This document shows positions 1 through 7,879 of a stretch of DNA of 42,459 bases, one piece after another. Source of the DNA: DATJFH01 sp035495815 (lineage in GTDB: Bacteria; Acidobacteriota; Terriglobia; Bryobacterales; Bryobacteraceae). Under the pieces are notes generated by a model. It searched no databases. It was not told the DNA's origin and saw only the letters and a program-made list of their open reading frames with translations. Where the stretch lies: contig DATJFH010000072.1 of the NCBI GenBank assembly GCA_035495815.1, positions 1-42,459 of the forward strand. Direction: 5' to 3'. Made by a program: the position numbers and the translations under genes. Position 1 is the stretch's first letter. Every line of letters begins with the position of its first letter.

Positions 1-158
1 AGACGTTGTTCACCATGCCCAAAGCCGCGGTCATGCGCAGCTTCGTCATGAACCACACGATTCACCACCGGGCGCAACTCGGCGTCTACTTGCGGTTGAA
101 CGACATCGCCGTGCCGTCGCTGTACGGTCCCTCGGCCGACGAAGGGCAGCTGTCTTAG
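1..158 (+). CDS. DinB-family protein, C-terminal fragment
   Basis: Only the last 51 residues are in the window, in the frame beginning at base 3 and ending at the TAG at 156-158. The tail contains MNHTIHHRAQLGVYLRLNDI followed by a short VPSLYGPSADE segment. That HxxHRAQL-type helix is characteristic of the DinB/YfiT four-helix-bundle family, where a histidine here is one of three metal ligands. Members include bacillithiol- or mycothiol-dependent transferases and many damage-inducible proteins of unknown role; which subgroup this is cannot be told from the tail. The 5' part, including the other metal ligands, lies outside the window. Confidence 0.7.
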   Translation, partial: TLFTMPKAAVMRSFVMNHTIHHRAQLGVYLRLNDIAVPSLYGPSADEGQLS

Positions 159-263
159 GCCGGACTAGGGTAACCCATTACCCCGCAAGAGAGCGTCACC
201 GGCGTCCACAAAGAAGCACGCCGGGAAAGTTCCGGCCGGCATTACACTCGTTTCATACGAATT

Positions 264-312
264 GGGCCGCTCCTCTCCTTAAGCAAGCGTTTGCACGAAC
301 AGCGAGCGGCCC
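264..312. repeat. 9-bp inverted repeat beyond the hydrolase stop codon
   Basis: GGGCCGCTC at 264-272 is the exact reverse complement of GAGCGGCCC at 304-312, with a 31-nt loop. It begins 1 nt past the stop codon of the minus-strand hydrolase and lies between that gene and the convergent DinB gene. The position suits a transcript 3'-end structure. The loop is long and no clear T-run follows, so it is only a weak intrinsic terminator candidate. Confidence 0.3.
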
Positions 313-313
313 G

Positions 314-2419
314 CTACCAATTCAAGGTCTCCAGATAATCCTTAGGTGTTTCAAACACGTCGAGGCGCAGCAGCTGCCGCGCCATGCCGTTGACATCGGG
401 GATGGTGAGGCCGCCCGAGGCCAGAAATCCGGCGACCATCTGCTGGGCGGCGGTGGCGACAAGGGCGCTGCCGAGGGTGGAGAGGTTGACGAGGAAGGAG
501 TGGGGATCGTCCGGGAGGGGCTGATTGAGGAGACGGGCGATCGGCGCGACGAGGTCGTTCCGGTAAAGCGAAGAGGTCTCCAGACCGCCGGCGGCGCGGA
601 TCAGCGCGCTATTCTGCGGATTGGGGACGGTGCGATCCCCTTGCGCAAACAGGAACAGCGTCTTCTTGGCCGTCATGCCCTGGAGCGGAGTGAGCTTCAA
701 ATGAGGCGCATAGGAAAGGGGATCGCCGGGGGCTTGCAGCCAGTCCACGGTGGAGAAGAAGTTCTGCAGCTCGATGGCTCCCATGACGCTGTTGACTTTG
801 GGGGGCTGATTGCGCAAGACGTAATTATCATTGAAATCCGAGCCCGCGTTGAGCAGCGAGGGGGTGCGGCCGGCAACGACTCCGCGCCCGATGTCCCGCA
901 GGAAGGCGGCCCGGGTCCAGCGCATGATATCGACGATGGACCCGCCGCCGGAGCTGAGGGCCGCCGCCTTGATGTTGGGGTCGACCGCGTGCAGCATCGC
1001 GCCGTAAACGGCGCCGAGTGAAAGCCCGGTGTAATAGATGCGCGCCGGATCGAGCCGCACACCTCCGGCTTCCTCGAGCACGGCGCCGCCGCGCAGGGCG
1101 CGCGCCAGTTGCATCAGATCGACCACAGTCTGCCGCATGCAGTCGCGCAGTCCGATGGGAGCGGGCAGGCTGACGACGCAACCCTCGTAATCGAGAATCC
1201 GGCCGTCGCCGTCGAGGTCGACGCCGCGTCCGCCGCCGGGAAGATCCGATGTCTTACCGTCCTTGGCGACGATCTGGAAGACGCTCTCCGGTCCGTAGCC
1301 ATGGCCCACGGCGTGGATGGCCATCACGGCGAAGCCCGCCTTGGCGAAGGTGGAGGCCGCCAGGGTGGGCGATTGAAATCCGCTCTCACTGAAGCCGTGT
1401 CCGAAGAGGATCACCGGATAGCCGTCCGGCGGCGGCGGGGACGACGGCACGAAGGTGTGAACCTGGATCACATCGGACGCATCGGGCGGCGGCAGGGCGG
1501 CGGCGGTGGGCAGGTTCGGAATGAATTGCTGACCATTGAGGAAACGCGGCGACTTGTAGGAGTTGAAAACGATGCGGTCCACGCCTTCGAGGACCGACGC
1601 CGGAATCACCGTCGGAAAATCCTGGAACCCGGCGGGGCCGGTCTTGACCTGCGCGTGCCAATTCACCGAAGCGATATCCGACGCCTTGATGGCGGGGGCC
1701 GCCCTGGCTATTTCCACGGGCCCGGACTGAGCCAGGTAGTCGCGCGCTTTCTCCAGCCATGCGGTGGCGGACAGAGTAGTGAAAATGGAGGCCGCGATGA
1801 TCGTGCGGGGCGCAACTTTCAGGGCCAGATCGGGGAGCGCGGTCTGGAGCGACGCGCAGTAGTCGCTCGAAGGCTGCTGCGAGCAGGCCAAAAAAGCGGG
1901 ATCGGCCTGAGTGGGATCGCCGGCGGTATCCTTGACGGCATCGGTTACTACCAGCGCATAGCGGCGGTGCTGATCGAAAAAATCATCCGGCTGGGCGTAC
2001 GCGGTATTGGCGGCGGGGTCGTAGATGACCTGGTTGATGGCGCTGAGGCGTCCGGGATCGGCGAGGCCAACTTCATCGGGCGTAAGGTTGTCGAGCCACA
2101 CCAGCACGATGCCGCTGCGGAGGGTGGCCGGATCGACGGCGCCGGAGAACCTGACACGGATTCGGGGCTGGAGGGCGAACCCGTCCAATTCGTTGAGGGC
2201 GGCAATCCCGGCGCAGACTGGGTCAGAGCCGCAATCCGCTTGAGGGAGAGCCATCCGAAGGGAAGTCTTTTGGGCGGGATCGGGGACGGTGAGAGCGTTG
2301 CTGGGGAAGGGTCCGATGTCCGGATTCGAGGGATCGAAGCTGACCGTAACTCCCGCTCCGGCACTCACCCACGGCTGCGCCAGCAGGAGCCACGCCAGCC
2401 AACCCCGAGGACTCGACAT
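314..2419 (-). CDS. Secreted alpha/beta hydrolase (lipase/esterase-like) with an EF-hand-type loop
   Basis: The protein is about 701 residues and begins with a hydrophobic export signal ending near AGAG. The ATG at 2419 is preferred over an in-frame TTG two codons upstream, and neither has a clear Shine-Dalgarno. Residues ~30-230 look like a bacterial Ig-like or lipase N-terminal region (VRFSGAVDPATLRSG). The catalytic region follows, with an oxyanion segment LFGHGFSES near 338 and a GLSLG nucleophile elbow (Ser about 467). Plausible acid and base residues lie in FAQGDRTVP and DDPHSF. Between them DLDGDGRILDYE, at about 401-412, matches the twelve-residue EF-hand calcium loop. The architecture resembles large secreted lipases of Gram-negative bacteria. 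Substrate is unknown. It stands alone, convergent with the DinB gene. Confidence 0.72.
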   Translation of the reverse strand: MSSPRGWLAWLLLAQPWVSAGAGVTVSFDPSNPDIGPFPSNALTVPDPAQKTSLRMALPQADCGSDPVCAGIAALNELDGFALQPRIRVRFSGAVDPATLRSGIVLVWLDNLTPDEVGLADPGRLSAINQVIYDPAANTAYAQPDDFFDQHRRYALVVTDAVKDTAGDPTQADPAFLACSQQPSSDYCASLQTALPDLALKVAPRTIIAASIFTTLSATAWLEKARDYLAQSGPVEIARAAPAIKASDIASVNWHAQVKTGPAGFQDFPTVIPASVLEGVDRIVFNSYKSPRFLNGQQFIPNLPTAAALPPPDASDVIQVHTFVPSSPPPPDGYPVILFGHGFSESGFQSPTLAASTFAKAGFAVMAIHAVGHGYGPESVFQIVAKDGKTSDLPGGGRGVDLDGDGRILDYEGCVVSLPAPIGLRDCMRQTVVDLMQLARALRGGAVLEEAGGVRLDPARIYYTGLSLGAVYGAMLHAVDPNIKAAALSSGGGSIVDIMRWTRAAFLRDIGRGVVAGRTPSLLNAGSDFNDNYVLRNQPPKVNSVMGAIELQNFFSTVDWLQAPGDPLSYAPHLKLTPLQGMTAKKTLFLFAQGDRTVPNPQNSALIRAAGGLETSSLYRNDLVAPIARLLNQPLPDDPHSFLVNLSTLGSALVATAAQQMVAGFLASGGLTIPDVNGMARQLLRLDVFETPKDYLETLNW

Positions 2420-2473
2420 ATTCAACCAGTGTAACGCCGCTATCGGAGACGCCGCCCGGGCGACGCCGCAAGG

Positions 2474-3892
2474 CTAAACCTTCTTTTCCCTACTCTGGCC
2501 GTACACCTTGTTTCCGCGGACGTCCCGGTGCTCGATCACGATCCGGGAAGTCGATCCGGAGGGCCGCACATTCACGCCGATAAAACCGCCCAGCATGCGG
2601 TGGAACTTGTGATACTGCGGATCGGCGCCCGGGCTGCCGGAAGCATGCGCGTCGGAGGCGGCGCCGCAACTGAATTCCTCCACCTTCGTCGAGGGATCGA
2701 CGGAATGATACTGCCAATGCCGGTCGCCGTTGAAAAAGAAGGTATCGTGTTTCGTGTTTTCGGCCACCCATTTGCGAATTTCATTGCCTTCCTGGGTGAA
2801 CGCGTCATTGGCGTGGTTGTCGTGCTTGTTTCCGCGGTCCGGGCCCACGACGGGAGTGGGGGAGACGATGATTTTCCAGTGCGCCTTGCTCGAGGAGACG
2901 CCGTGCTTGAGCCATTCCTTCTGGGTCTTGCCCCAGATGCTTTTGGTGGGACCGTCGACGATGTTATTCGCGGTGCGGAAATCGCGGCCTTCGAGCAGAA
3001 ACACTTCGAGCGACCGCCCCCAGCGGAAGGCGCGGTAGGGCCGGCTGGCCGGAAACGGCGTCTGCTCCGGGAAAATCTTCAGCCCCTCCTGCCAGGTGAA
3101 GGGGAGCATCTTCTTGTCGACGAAACCGGGCCAGTCGTCGTTGGAATAGCTGTCGTGATCGTCCTTGAGCCAATAGCCGGGAACCATGCGGGTGCAGTCG
3201 CTCACGCGCGACAGTGAGTACATCCGGTTCCAGTGGTAGCGGGCGATGGCGCTGGTGTTGACTACCGGGTAGTCCGAATCGTAGTAGACGTTGTCGCCGA
3301 CGCTGAGATAGAAGTGGGGGGCGAATTTGCGGATGGAGTCGTAGAGGTGAAAGCCCTGGGCGTCGTCGCGCTTTTCGTATTTCTGGCAGCTGAGCATGGC
3401 GAAGTCGACGGCGGCGCCGGCGTCTTCCGGAGGAGCGGTGCGGAAGGCGCCGGAGACGGCTCCATCGGTCTTCGAAGACGCCCTGGTTTCGACGGTAAAT
3501 TTGTAGGCGGTATCGGGTTCGAGGTTGCGGATGGGGAACTGCCGCGTGAAATCGGCGGCGGCGCTGACCGGGGACCATTCGGTGGCTTCCACGTTCTTGC
3601 CGGCGGCGGTGGTGACGATGACGCGCATCTCACCGGCGGTTCCGGGGCAGGAGCCTTCGAGGGTGGCGGGATCCGTGCCGAGCGGAACCGTAATGTGCTC
3701 TTCGGAGCGGCTGCCGTCGACTTTCCGCAGCGAAGCTTTGGTGCGGCGGGTCCAGATGAGGGCCGAATCGGAGGTGATCTCTCCGATCTTGACGCCGGTA
3801 GCCTGGTGAGTTTCAGGAGCGGCGGCGCGCGCCGGAACGAGTGAGGCTGCGGTAAGGGCGAGAAAATCGCGCCGGGTGGTCGATTGGGGCAT
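2474..3892 (-). CDS. PhoD-like alkaline phosphatase/phosphodiesterase, Tat-exported
   Basis: This is a 472-residue protein starting at the ATG at 3892; the frame stays open upstream but without family sequence. The N-terminus TTRRDFLALTAA is a twin-arginine signal, as expected because PhoD enzymes fold with metals before export. Residues ~30-155 form the PhoD N-terminal Fn3-like domain. The metallophosphoesterase domain follows, with SVGDNVYY (~197-204), KDDHDSYSNDDW (~243-254) and NGDRHWQYHS (~388-397), which match the D, DDH and GDxH metal-binding blocks of PhoD. It probably hydrolyses phosphate esters in the periplasm. It is divergent from the phosphoketolase across a 167-bp gap and is followed 49 bp on by the secreted hydrolase, so the two may be co-transcribed. 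No Pho-box was recognised. Confidence 0.85.
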   Translation of the reverse strand: MPQSTTRRDFLALTAASLVPARAAAPETHQATGVKIGEITSDSALIWTRRTKASLRKVDGSRSEEHITVPLGTDPATLEGSCPGTAGEMRVIVTTAAGKNVEATEWSPVSAAADFTRQFPIRNLEPDTAYKFTVETRASSKTDGAVSGAFRTAPPEDAGAAVDFAMLSCQKYEKRDDAQGFHLYDSIRKFAPHFYLSVGDNVYYDSDYPVVNTSAIARYHWNRMYSLSRVSDCTRMVPGYWLKDDHDSYSNDDWPGFVDKKMLPFTWQEGLKIFPEQTPFPASRPYRAFRWGRSLEVFLLEGRDFRTANNIVDGPTKSIWGKTQKEWLKHGVSSSKAHWKIIVSPTPVVGPDRGNKHDNHANDAFTQEGNEIRKWVAENTKHDTFFFNGDRHWQYHSVDPSTKVEEFSCGAASDAHASGSPGADPQYHKFHRMLGGFIGVNVRPSGSTSRIVIEHRDVRGNKVYGQSREKKV

Positions 3893-4059
3893 GGAGGAAA
3901 TGATAATACAAAAGCCGACGCAAATTTTCCGCTTTACGGGCCGTCTCCATCCGAGCTTAGCTGGGGATCGGGTCCTTTGCCTCGCTGATGATCTTTGTGA
4001 GCCGGTGGAGGGGCCTGCGGGCGGCCAACCCGGCGTCATACTGGAATGAGGGAGGAACC

Positions 4060-6435
4060 ATGGCCTTATCTCAGCAACGCCTGGAACAGATCGACGCCAA
4101 TTTTCGGGCCGCCAATTACATCGGCGCAGCGCAACTTTACCTGAGAGAAAACGCGCTTCTCCGCGAGCCGCTGAAACCTGCTCACATCAAAGCCCGCCTG
4201 CTCGGCCACTGGGGCACACAGCCGGGACTGAACCTGATCTATACGCATCTCAACCGGCTGATCCAGGACACCGGCGCCAGCATCCTGCTGGTGGCCGGAC
4301 CGGGCCACGGCGCGCCGGCCATTCTCGCGGAGCTGTACATCGAAGGCACGCTCTCGGAATTCTACCCGCGGTACAGCCAGGACCTGGCCGGGGTGAGCAA
4401 CCTGGTCCGCGATTTTTCCTGGCCCGGCGGACTGCCCAGCCATCTCACGGCGCTGACGCCGGGAGCGATGCATGAAGGCGGCGAGCTCGGCTACAGCCTG
4501 ATGCACGCCTACGGGGCGGCGTTCGACAACCCGGAGCTGATCGTGGCTTGCGTGGTGGGGGACGGGGAGGCCGAATCGGGTCCGCTGGCGGCGTCCTGGC
4601 AGTCGAACAAATTCCTGAATCCGGTTCACGACGGCGCCGTGCTCCCGATTCTGCATCTGAACGGGTACAAGCTTTCGGGACCTTCGATCCTGGCCCGCAT
4701 GACGGATGAAGAGCTGCGCTCGATGTTCACGGGCTACGGCTATCACGTGCGGCTGGTGGCGGGCGACGAGCCGGAGCCGGTTCATCGCGAGATGTGGCAG
4801 GCGCTCGACTGGGCTCATCATGAAATCCGGCTCATTCAGGGGGAAGCCCGGCGGGGGACGCAATCCTCGCCGCCGTGCTGGCCGCTGCTGATTGTTCGAA
4901 CGCCCAAAGGCTGGACGGGGCCGAAGAGTCTCGACGGGGTGGCCATCGAAGGCACGTTCCATTCCCACCAGATCCCGATCAAAGATCCGGCCGGCAATCC
5001 ACGGCATCTTCAGGCGCTGGCAGACTGGCTTCGCAGCTACCGCCCCGAGGAATTGTTCGACGCATCGGGAAAAGTGGCGCCGATTGCCGCCGCTATCTGC
5101 CCCACCGGCGGCAAGCGCATGGGAGTCAATCCGCACGCCAACGGCGGGCTGCTGCTCCAGCCGCTGAACCTGCCCGACTACACCGGATATGGCGTGGAAG
5201 TACCCAGCCCGGGCGCGGTCAACGCCGAAAACACGCGGGTCCTGGGGACCCTGCTGCGCGATGTTTTCCGGGACAGCAAACAGAGCCGGAATTTCCGGCT
5301 CTTCTGTCCGGACGAGACCACTTCGAACCGGCTGCAGGCTGTATTCGAGGCCACTTCGCGGGCGTTCGAGGAGCCGCTCGAGGCGACCGACGAATTTCTC
5401 TCGCCCGACGGCCGCGTGATGGAAATTCTCAGCGAACACTGCTGCCAAGGCTGGCTCGAAGGCTATCTGCTCACGGGGCGCCACGGCATCTTCGCCTGCT
5501 ACGAGGCCTTCATCACGATTGTCGATTCCATGGTGGCCCAGTATGCCAAGTGGTCGAAAATGGCGCGGGAAACTCCGTGGCGCAAGCCGGTGTCCTCACT
5601 CAACTATCTGCTGACCAGCCACGTCTGGCAGCAGGATCATAACGGGTACAGCCACCAGGGTCCGGGATTCATCAACACGCTGCTGACGCGCAAGCGGGAG
5701 GTGACGCGCATTTATCTTCCGCCGGACGCCAACTGCCTGCTCTCGATCACGGACCACTGCCTGCGGAGCCGCGACCACATCAACCTGATCGTGGCTTCGA
5801 AGAATCCGATGCCGCAGTGGCTGGACATGGCGTCGGCGCGGGAGCATTGCGCGCGGGGCGCGTCCGTCTGGCGCTGGGCGGGCAATGAATCCGGCGACCC
5901 CGACGTGGTTCTGGCGGCTGCCGGCGATGTCCCCACTCAGGAGGCGATGGCGGCGGCCCTGCTTCTGCGGGGGGAGGCCCCGGACTTGCGGGTGAGGGTG
6001 GTCAACGTAGTCGATCTATTCACGCTGCAATCGCACAACGATCACCCGCACGGGCTCGACGACGATCAGTTCGCCAGCCTGTTCACGGAGGACAAGCCCA
6101 TCGTATTCGCGTTCCACGGCTACCCCGGCGTGATTCATGAGCTGATCCATCACCGGCGCAATCCGACGCGCTTCCACGTCAGGGGGTATATCGAGGAAGG
6201 CACCACCACCACGCCGTTCGACATGACAGCGCTCAACGGGCTCAGCCGCTACCATCTGGCGATGGAGGCGCTGCGGCGGGCGCCCCGCCTGCGATCCAGC
6301 GCCGGAGACATCATTCAAAAGTTCGAGGAGAAATTGCGGGAGCATCGCGAGTGGATCCGGGAGCACGATGAGGACATGCCGGAAATTCTGAACTGGGTCT
6401 GGAGCGGAGGACAGAGTGCCCGAACCGGCGATTAA
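4060..6435 (+). CDS. xfp: Xylulose-5-phosphate/fructose-6-phosphate phosphoketolase
   Basis: The 791-residue protein matches the usual ~790 of the family. The ATG at 4060 is fixed by a GGGAGGA Shine-Dalgarno just upstream. It cleaves xylulose-5-P (and usually fructose-6-P) with phosphate to acetyl phosphate plus a C3 or C4 sugar phosphate, using thiamine diphosphate in the cytoplasm. Diagnostic stretches are GPGHGAPA, TPGAMHEGGELGYSL, the ThDP/Mg motif GDGEAESGPLAASW with a downstream LHLNGYK, and the C-terminal YLPPDANCLLSI and ASKNPMPQWL blocks. No acetate kinase or phosphotransacetylase gene is nearby. The 3' end overlaps a HAD hydrolase gene by 20 bp, implying translational coupling. Confidence 0.95.
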   Translation: MALSQQRLEQIDANFRAANYIGAAQLYLRENALLREPLKPAHIKARLLGHWGTQPGLNLIYTHLNRLIQDTGASILLVAGPGHGAPAILAELYIEGTLSEFYPRYSQDLAGVSNLVRDFSWPGGLPSHLTALTPGAMHEGGELGYSLMHAYGAAFDNPELIVACVVGDGEAESGPLAASWQSNKFLNPVHDGAVLPILHLNGYKLSGPSILARMTDEELRSMFTGYGYHVRLVAGDEPEPVHREMWQALDWAHHEIRLIQGEARRGTQSSPPCWPLLIVRTPKGWTGPKSLDGVAIEGTFHSHQIPIKDPAGNPRHLQALADWLRSYRPEELFDASGKVAPIAAAICPTGGKRMGVNPHANGGLLLQPLNLPDYTGYGVEVPSPGAVNAENTRVLGTLLRDVFRDSKQSRNFRLFCPDETTSNRLQAVFEATSRAFEEPLEATDEFLSPDGRVMEILSEHCCQGWLEGYLLTGRHGIFACYEAFITIVDSMVAQYAKWSKMARETPWRKPVSSLNYLLTSHVWQQDHNGYSHQGPGFINTLLTRKREVTRIYLPPDANCLLSITDHCLRSRDHINLIVASKNPMPQWLDMASAREHCARGASVWRWAGNESGDPDVVLAAAGDVPTQEAMAAALLLRGEAPDLRVRVVNVVDLFTLQSHNDHPHGLDDDQFASLFTEDKPIVFAFHGYPGVIHELIHHRRNPTRFHVRGYIEEGTTTTPFDMTALNGLSRYHLAMEALRRAPRLRSSAGDIIQKFEEKLREHREWIREHDEDMPEILNWVWSGGQSARTGD

Positions 6436-7036
6436 GGCGCTCTTCACCGATGTCGGGGGCGTGCTGCTGACGAACGGCTGGGACAGCGGCTGCCGCAAGG
6501 CGGCGGCGCGGAGGTTCCATCTCGACCTGGCCGAGATGGAGTCGCGCCATCACCTGACGTTCGACACATTCGAGATCGGCAAAGTCACGCTCGATACGTA
6601 TATCGACCGCACCGTCTTCTACGAGCCGCGCCCGTTTACGCGCGAGGAGTTCCGCCGGTTCGTCTTCGACTGCTCGCAGCCGTATCCGGAGATGCTCGAG
6701 CTCATGCGGCGCATCCGCCAGCGGCGCCGAGTGAAGATCGCGGTGGTGAGCAACGAGGGCCGGGAGCTGAATCAACATCGTGTCCGGGCTTTCGGGCTGG
6801 CGGATTTCGTGGATTTTTTCGCAACCTCCTGTTATCTTCAGGTCCGCAAGCCGGACCTGGCGATTTTTCAGATGGCGCTCGACCTGGCGCAAGTGAGTCC
6901 CGAGGAGACGGTCTATATCGACGACCGGCCGCTGCTGGCGGAAGTAGCGGGGTCGATGGGGTTCCGGACGATTCACCACACGAGCTACGAAAAGACGGCG
7001 GCGGCGCTGGGGGAGCTGGGCCTGGCAAGCGGTTAG
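6416..7036 (+). CDS. HAD-superfamily hydrolase coupled to phosphoketolase
   Basis: The 206-residue protein starts at a GTG inside the end of xfp, 4 nt after a GGAGGA sequence. HAD motifs in order: FTDVGGVLL (motif I, nucleophile Asp), VVSNEG (motif II Ser), RKPDLAIF (motif III Lys) and YIDDRP (motif IV Asp pair). The usual second Asp of motif I (DxD) is replaced by Gly, as in several HAD-IA members of the DxGG/DxGN type. The helical cap lies between motifs I and II, so this is a type-C1 cap. The substrate is probably a small phosphorylated metabolite. Overlap with xfp suggests sugar-phosphate clean-up or redirection, which is inference only. Confidence 0.82.
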   Translation: MPEPAIKALFTDVGGVLLTNGWDSGCRKAAARRFHLDLAEMESRHHLTFDTFEIGKVTLDTYIDRTVFYEPRPFTREEFRRFVFDCSQPYPEMLELMRRIRQRRRVKIAVVSNEGRELNQHRVRAFGLADFVDFFATSCYLQVRKPDLAIFQMALDLAQVSPEETVYIDDRPLLAEVAGSMGFRTIHHTSYEKTAAALGELGLASG

Positions 7037-7060
7037 CGGGAGCGGCAGGCGAGACCGCGA

Positions 7061-7873
7061 CTACCGCAGCTGGAAGCGGATCACGGCTCTACCCAGATGG
7101 ATTTCATCGCCCGGCTTCAACACTGTCCCCCGGGCGTTGTGATGCACGGGCTGGCTGATGCCGTCGCGAATGATCCAGACGCCGCAACCGGCGTCGGATT
7201 TCTGTCCGGGCTTGTGAAAGCGGTCGTTGAGGAGGCGGTACTCGCCGGTCTTCTTCGAGTACAGGATGTGGGCGTGCTCGCGCGAGACGGTGCGGTTGAT
7301 CTCGCTGTCCCCGGTGAAGGCCAGGTCGTTGCGGCGGGAGGGGCCGTCGACGCGGTAGACGTCGGTGGTGCGGCCGATATTGGTGCGGGCTTTGGTTAAT
7401 CCGAGCTCGGCCTGGTTGGCGACGCCCTGGAGGACCGACAGGCGCGCGGTCTTCCTGGCGCCGGCGGCGGAGCTTTCCGCCCGGAGGTCCTTCGTGGCGG
7501 TCTCGACCCACAGCCACTCCTCGCCCTTTTCCGGCAGCTTGGGCGTGCTGCGGATTTCGGCCTGGAAATCGTCGGGGAAGCGGTAGCCGGCGCGGGTCAG
7601 GCCGGCGCGGATCTCCCCGGAGAAATACTTGGCCAGGAATTCGCCGTGAAAGACAGCGGCCTGCGCTTCCGGCACTCCGCGCAAATGAATGCGAACCAGG
7701 TTGAACGGGAAGACGGTCTTCCCGCCGGCGCGATGGCTTTTGCTTTTGATGGCATCCAGCACGGCCAGCCGGATCTCGGCCAGCTCCGGCGCGTCCTTCG
7801 AGATCCTGGCGCCTCCGAAGGGCGTCTCGAAAATCGCTCTGCCCAGCTTTTCAATTACGCTCGATATCTCCAC
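7061..7873 (-). CDS. FhaA-like FHA-domain protein (last gene of wall-signalling operon)
   Basis: This is a 270-residue soluble protein. The GTG start at 7873 is supported by GAGGAGA inside the end of the upstream fusion gene, 6 bp away. Residues ~1-150 resemble the DUF3662/FhaA N-terminal domain (EISSVIEKLGRAIFE, LVRIHLRG), a module found before FHA domains in actinobacterial FhaA. Residues ~165-268 form an FHA domain with NRTVSREHAHI providing the conserved Ser-Arg-x-His surface. The usual NGTxVNG loop is replaced by CGVWIIRDG. FHA domains bind phosphothreonine, so it probably reads the kinase two genes upstream and links it to the adjacent wall synthase. In mycobacteria FhaA binds phosphorylated MviN; no mviN is present here. 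Confidence 0.8.
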   Translation of the reverse strand: MEISSVIEKLGRAIFETPFGGARISKDAPELAEIRLAVLDAIKSKSHRAGGKTVFPFNLVRIHLRGVPEAQAAVFHGEFLAKYFSGEIRAGLTRAGYRFPDDFQAEIRSTPKLPEKGEEWLWVETATKDLRAESSAAGARKTARLSVLQGVANQAELGLTKARTNIGRTTDVYRVDGPSRRNDLAFTGDSEINRTVSREHAHILYSKKTGEYRLLNDRFHKPGQKSDAGCGVWIIRDGISQPVHHNARGTVLKPGDEIHLGRAVIRFQLR

Positions 7874-7879
7874 CGCGGG

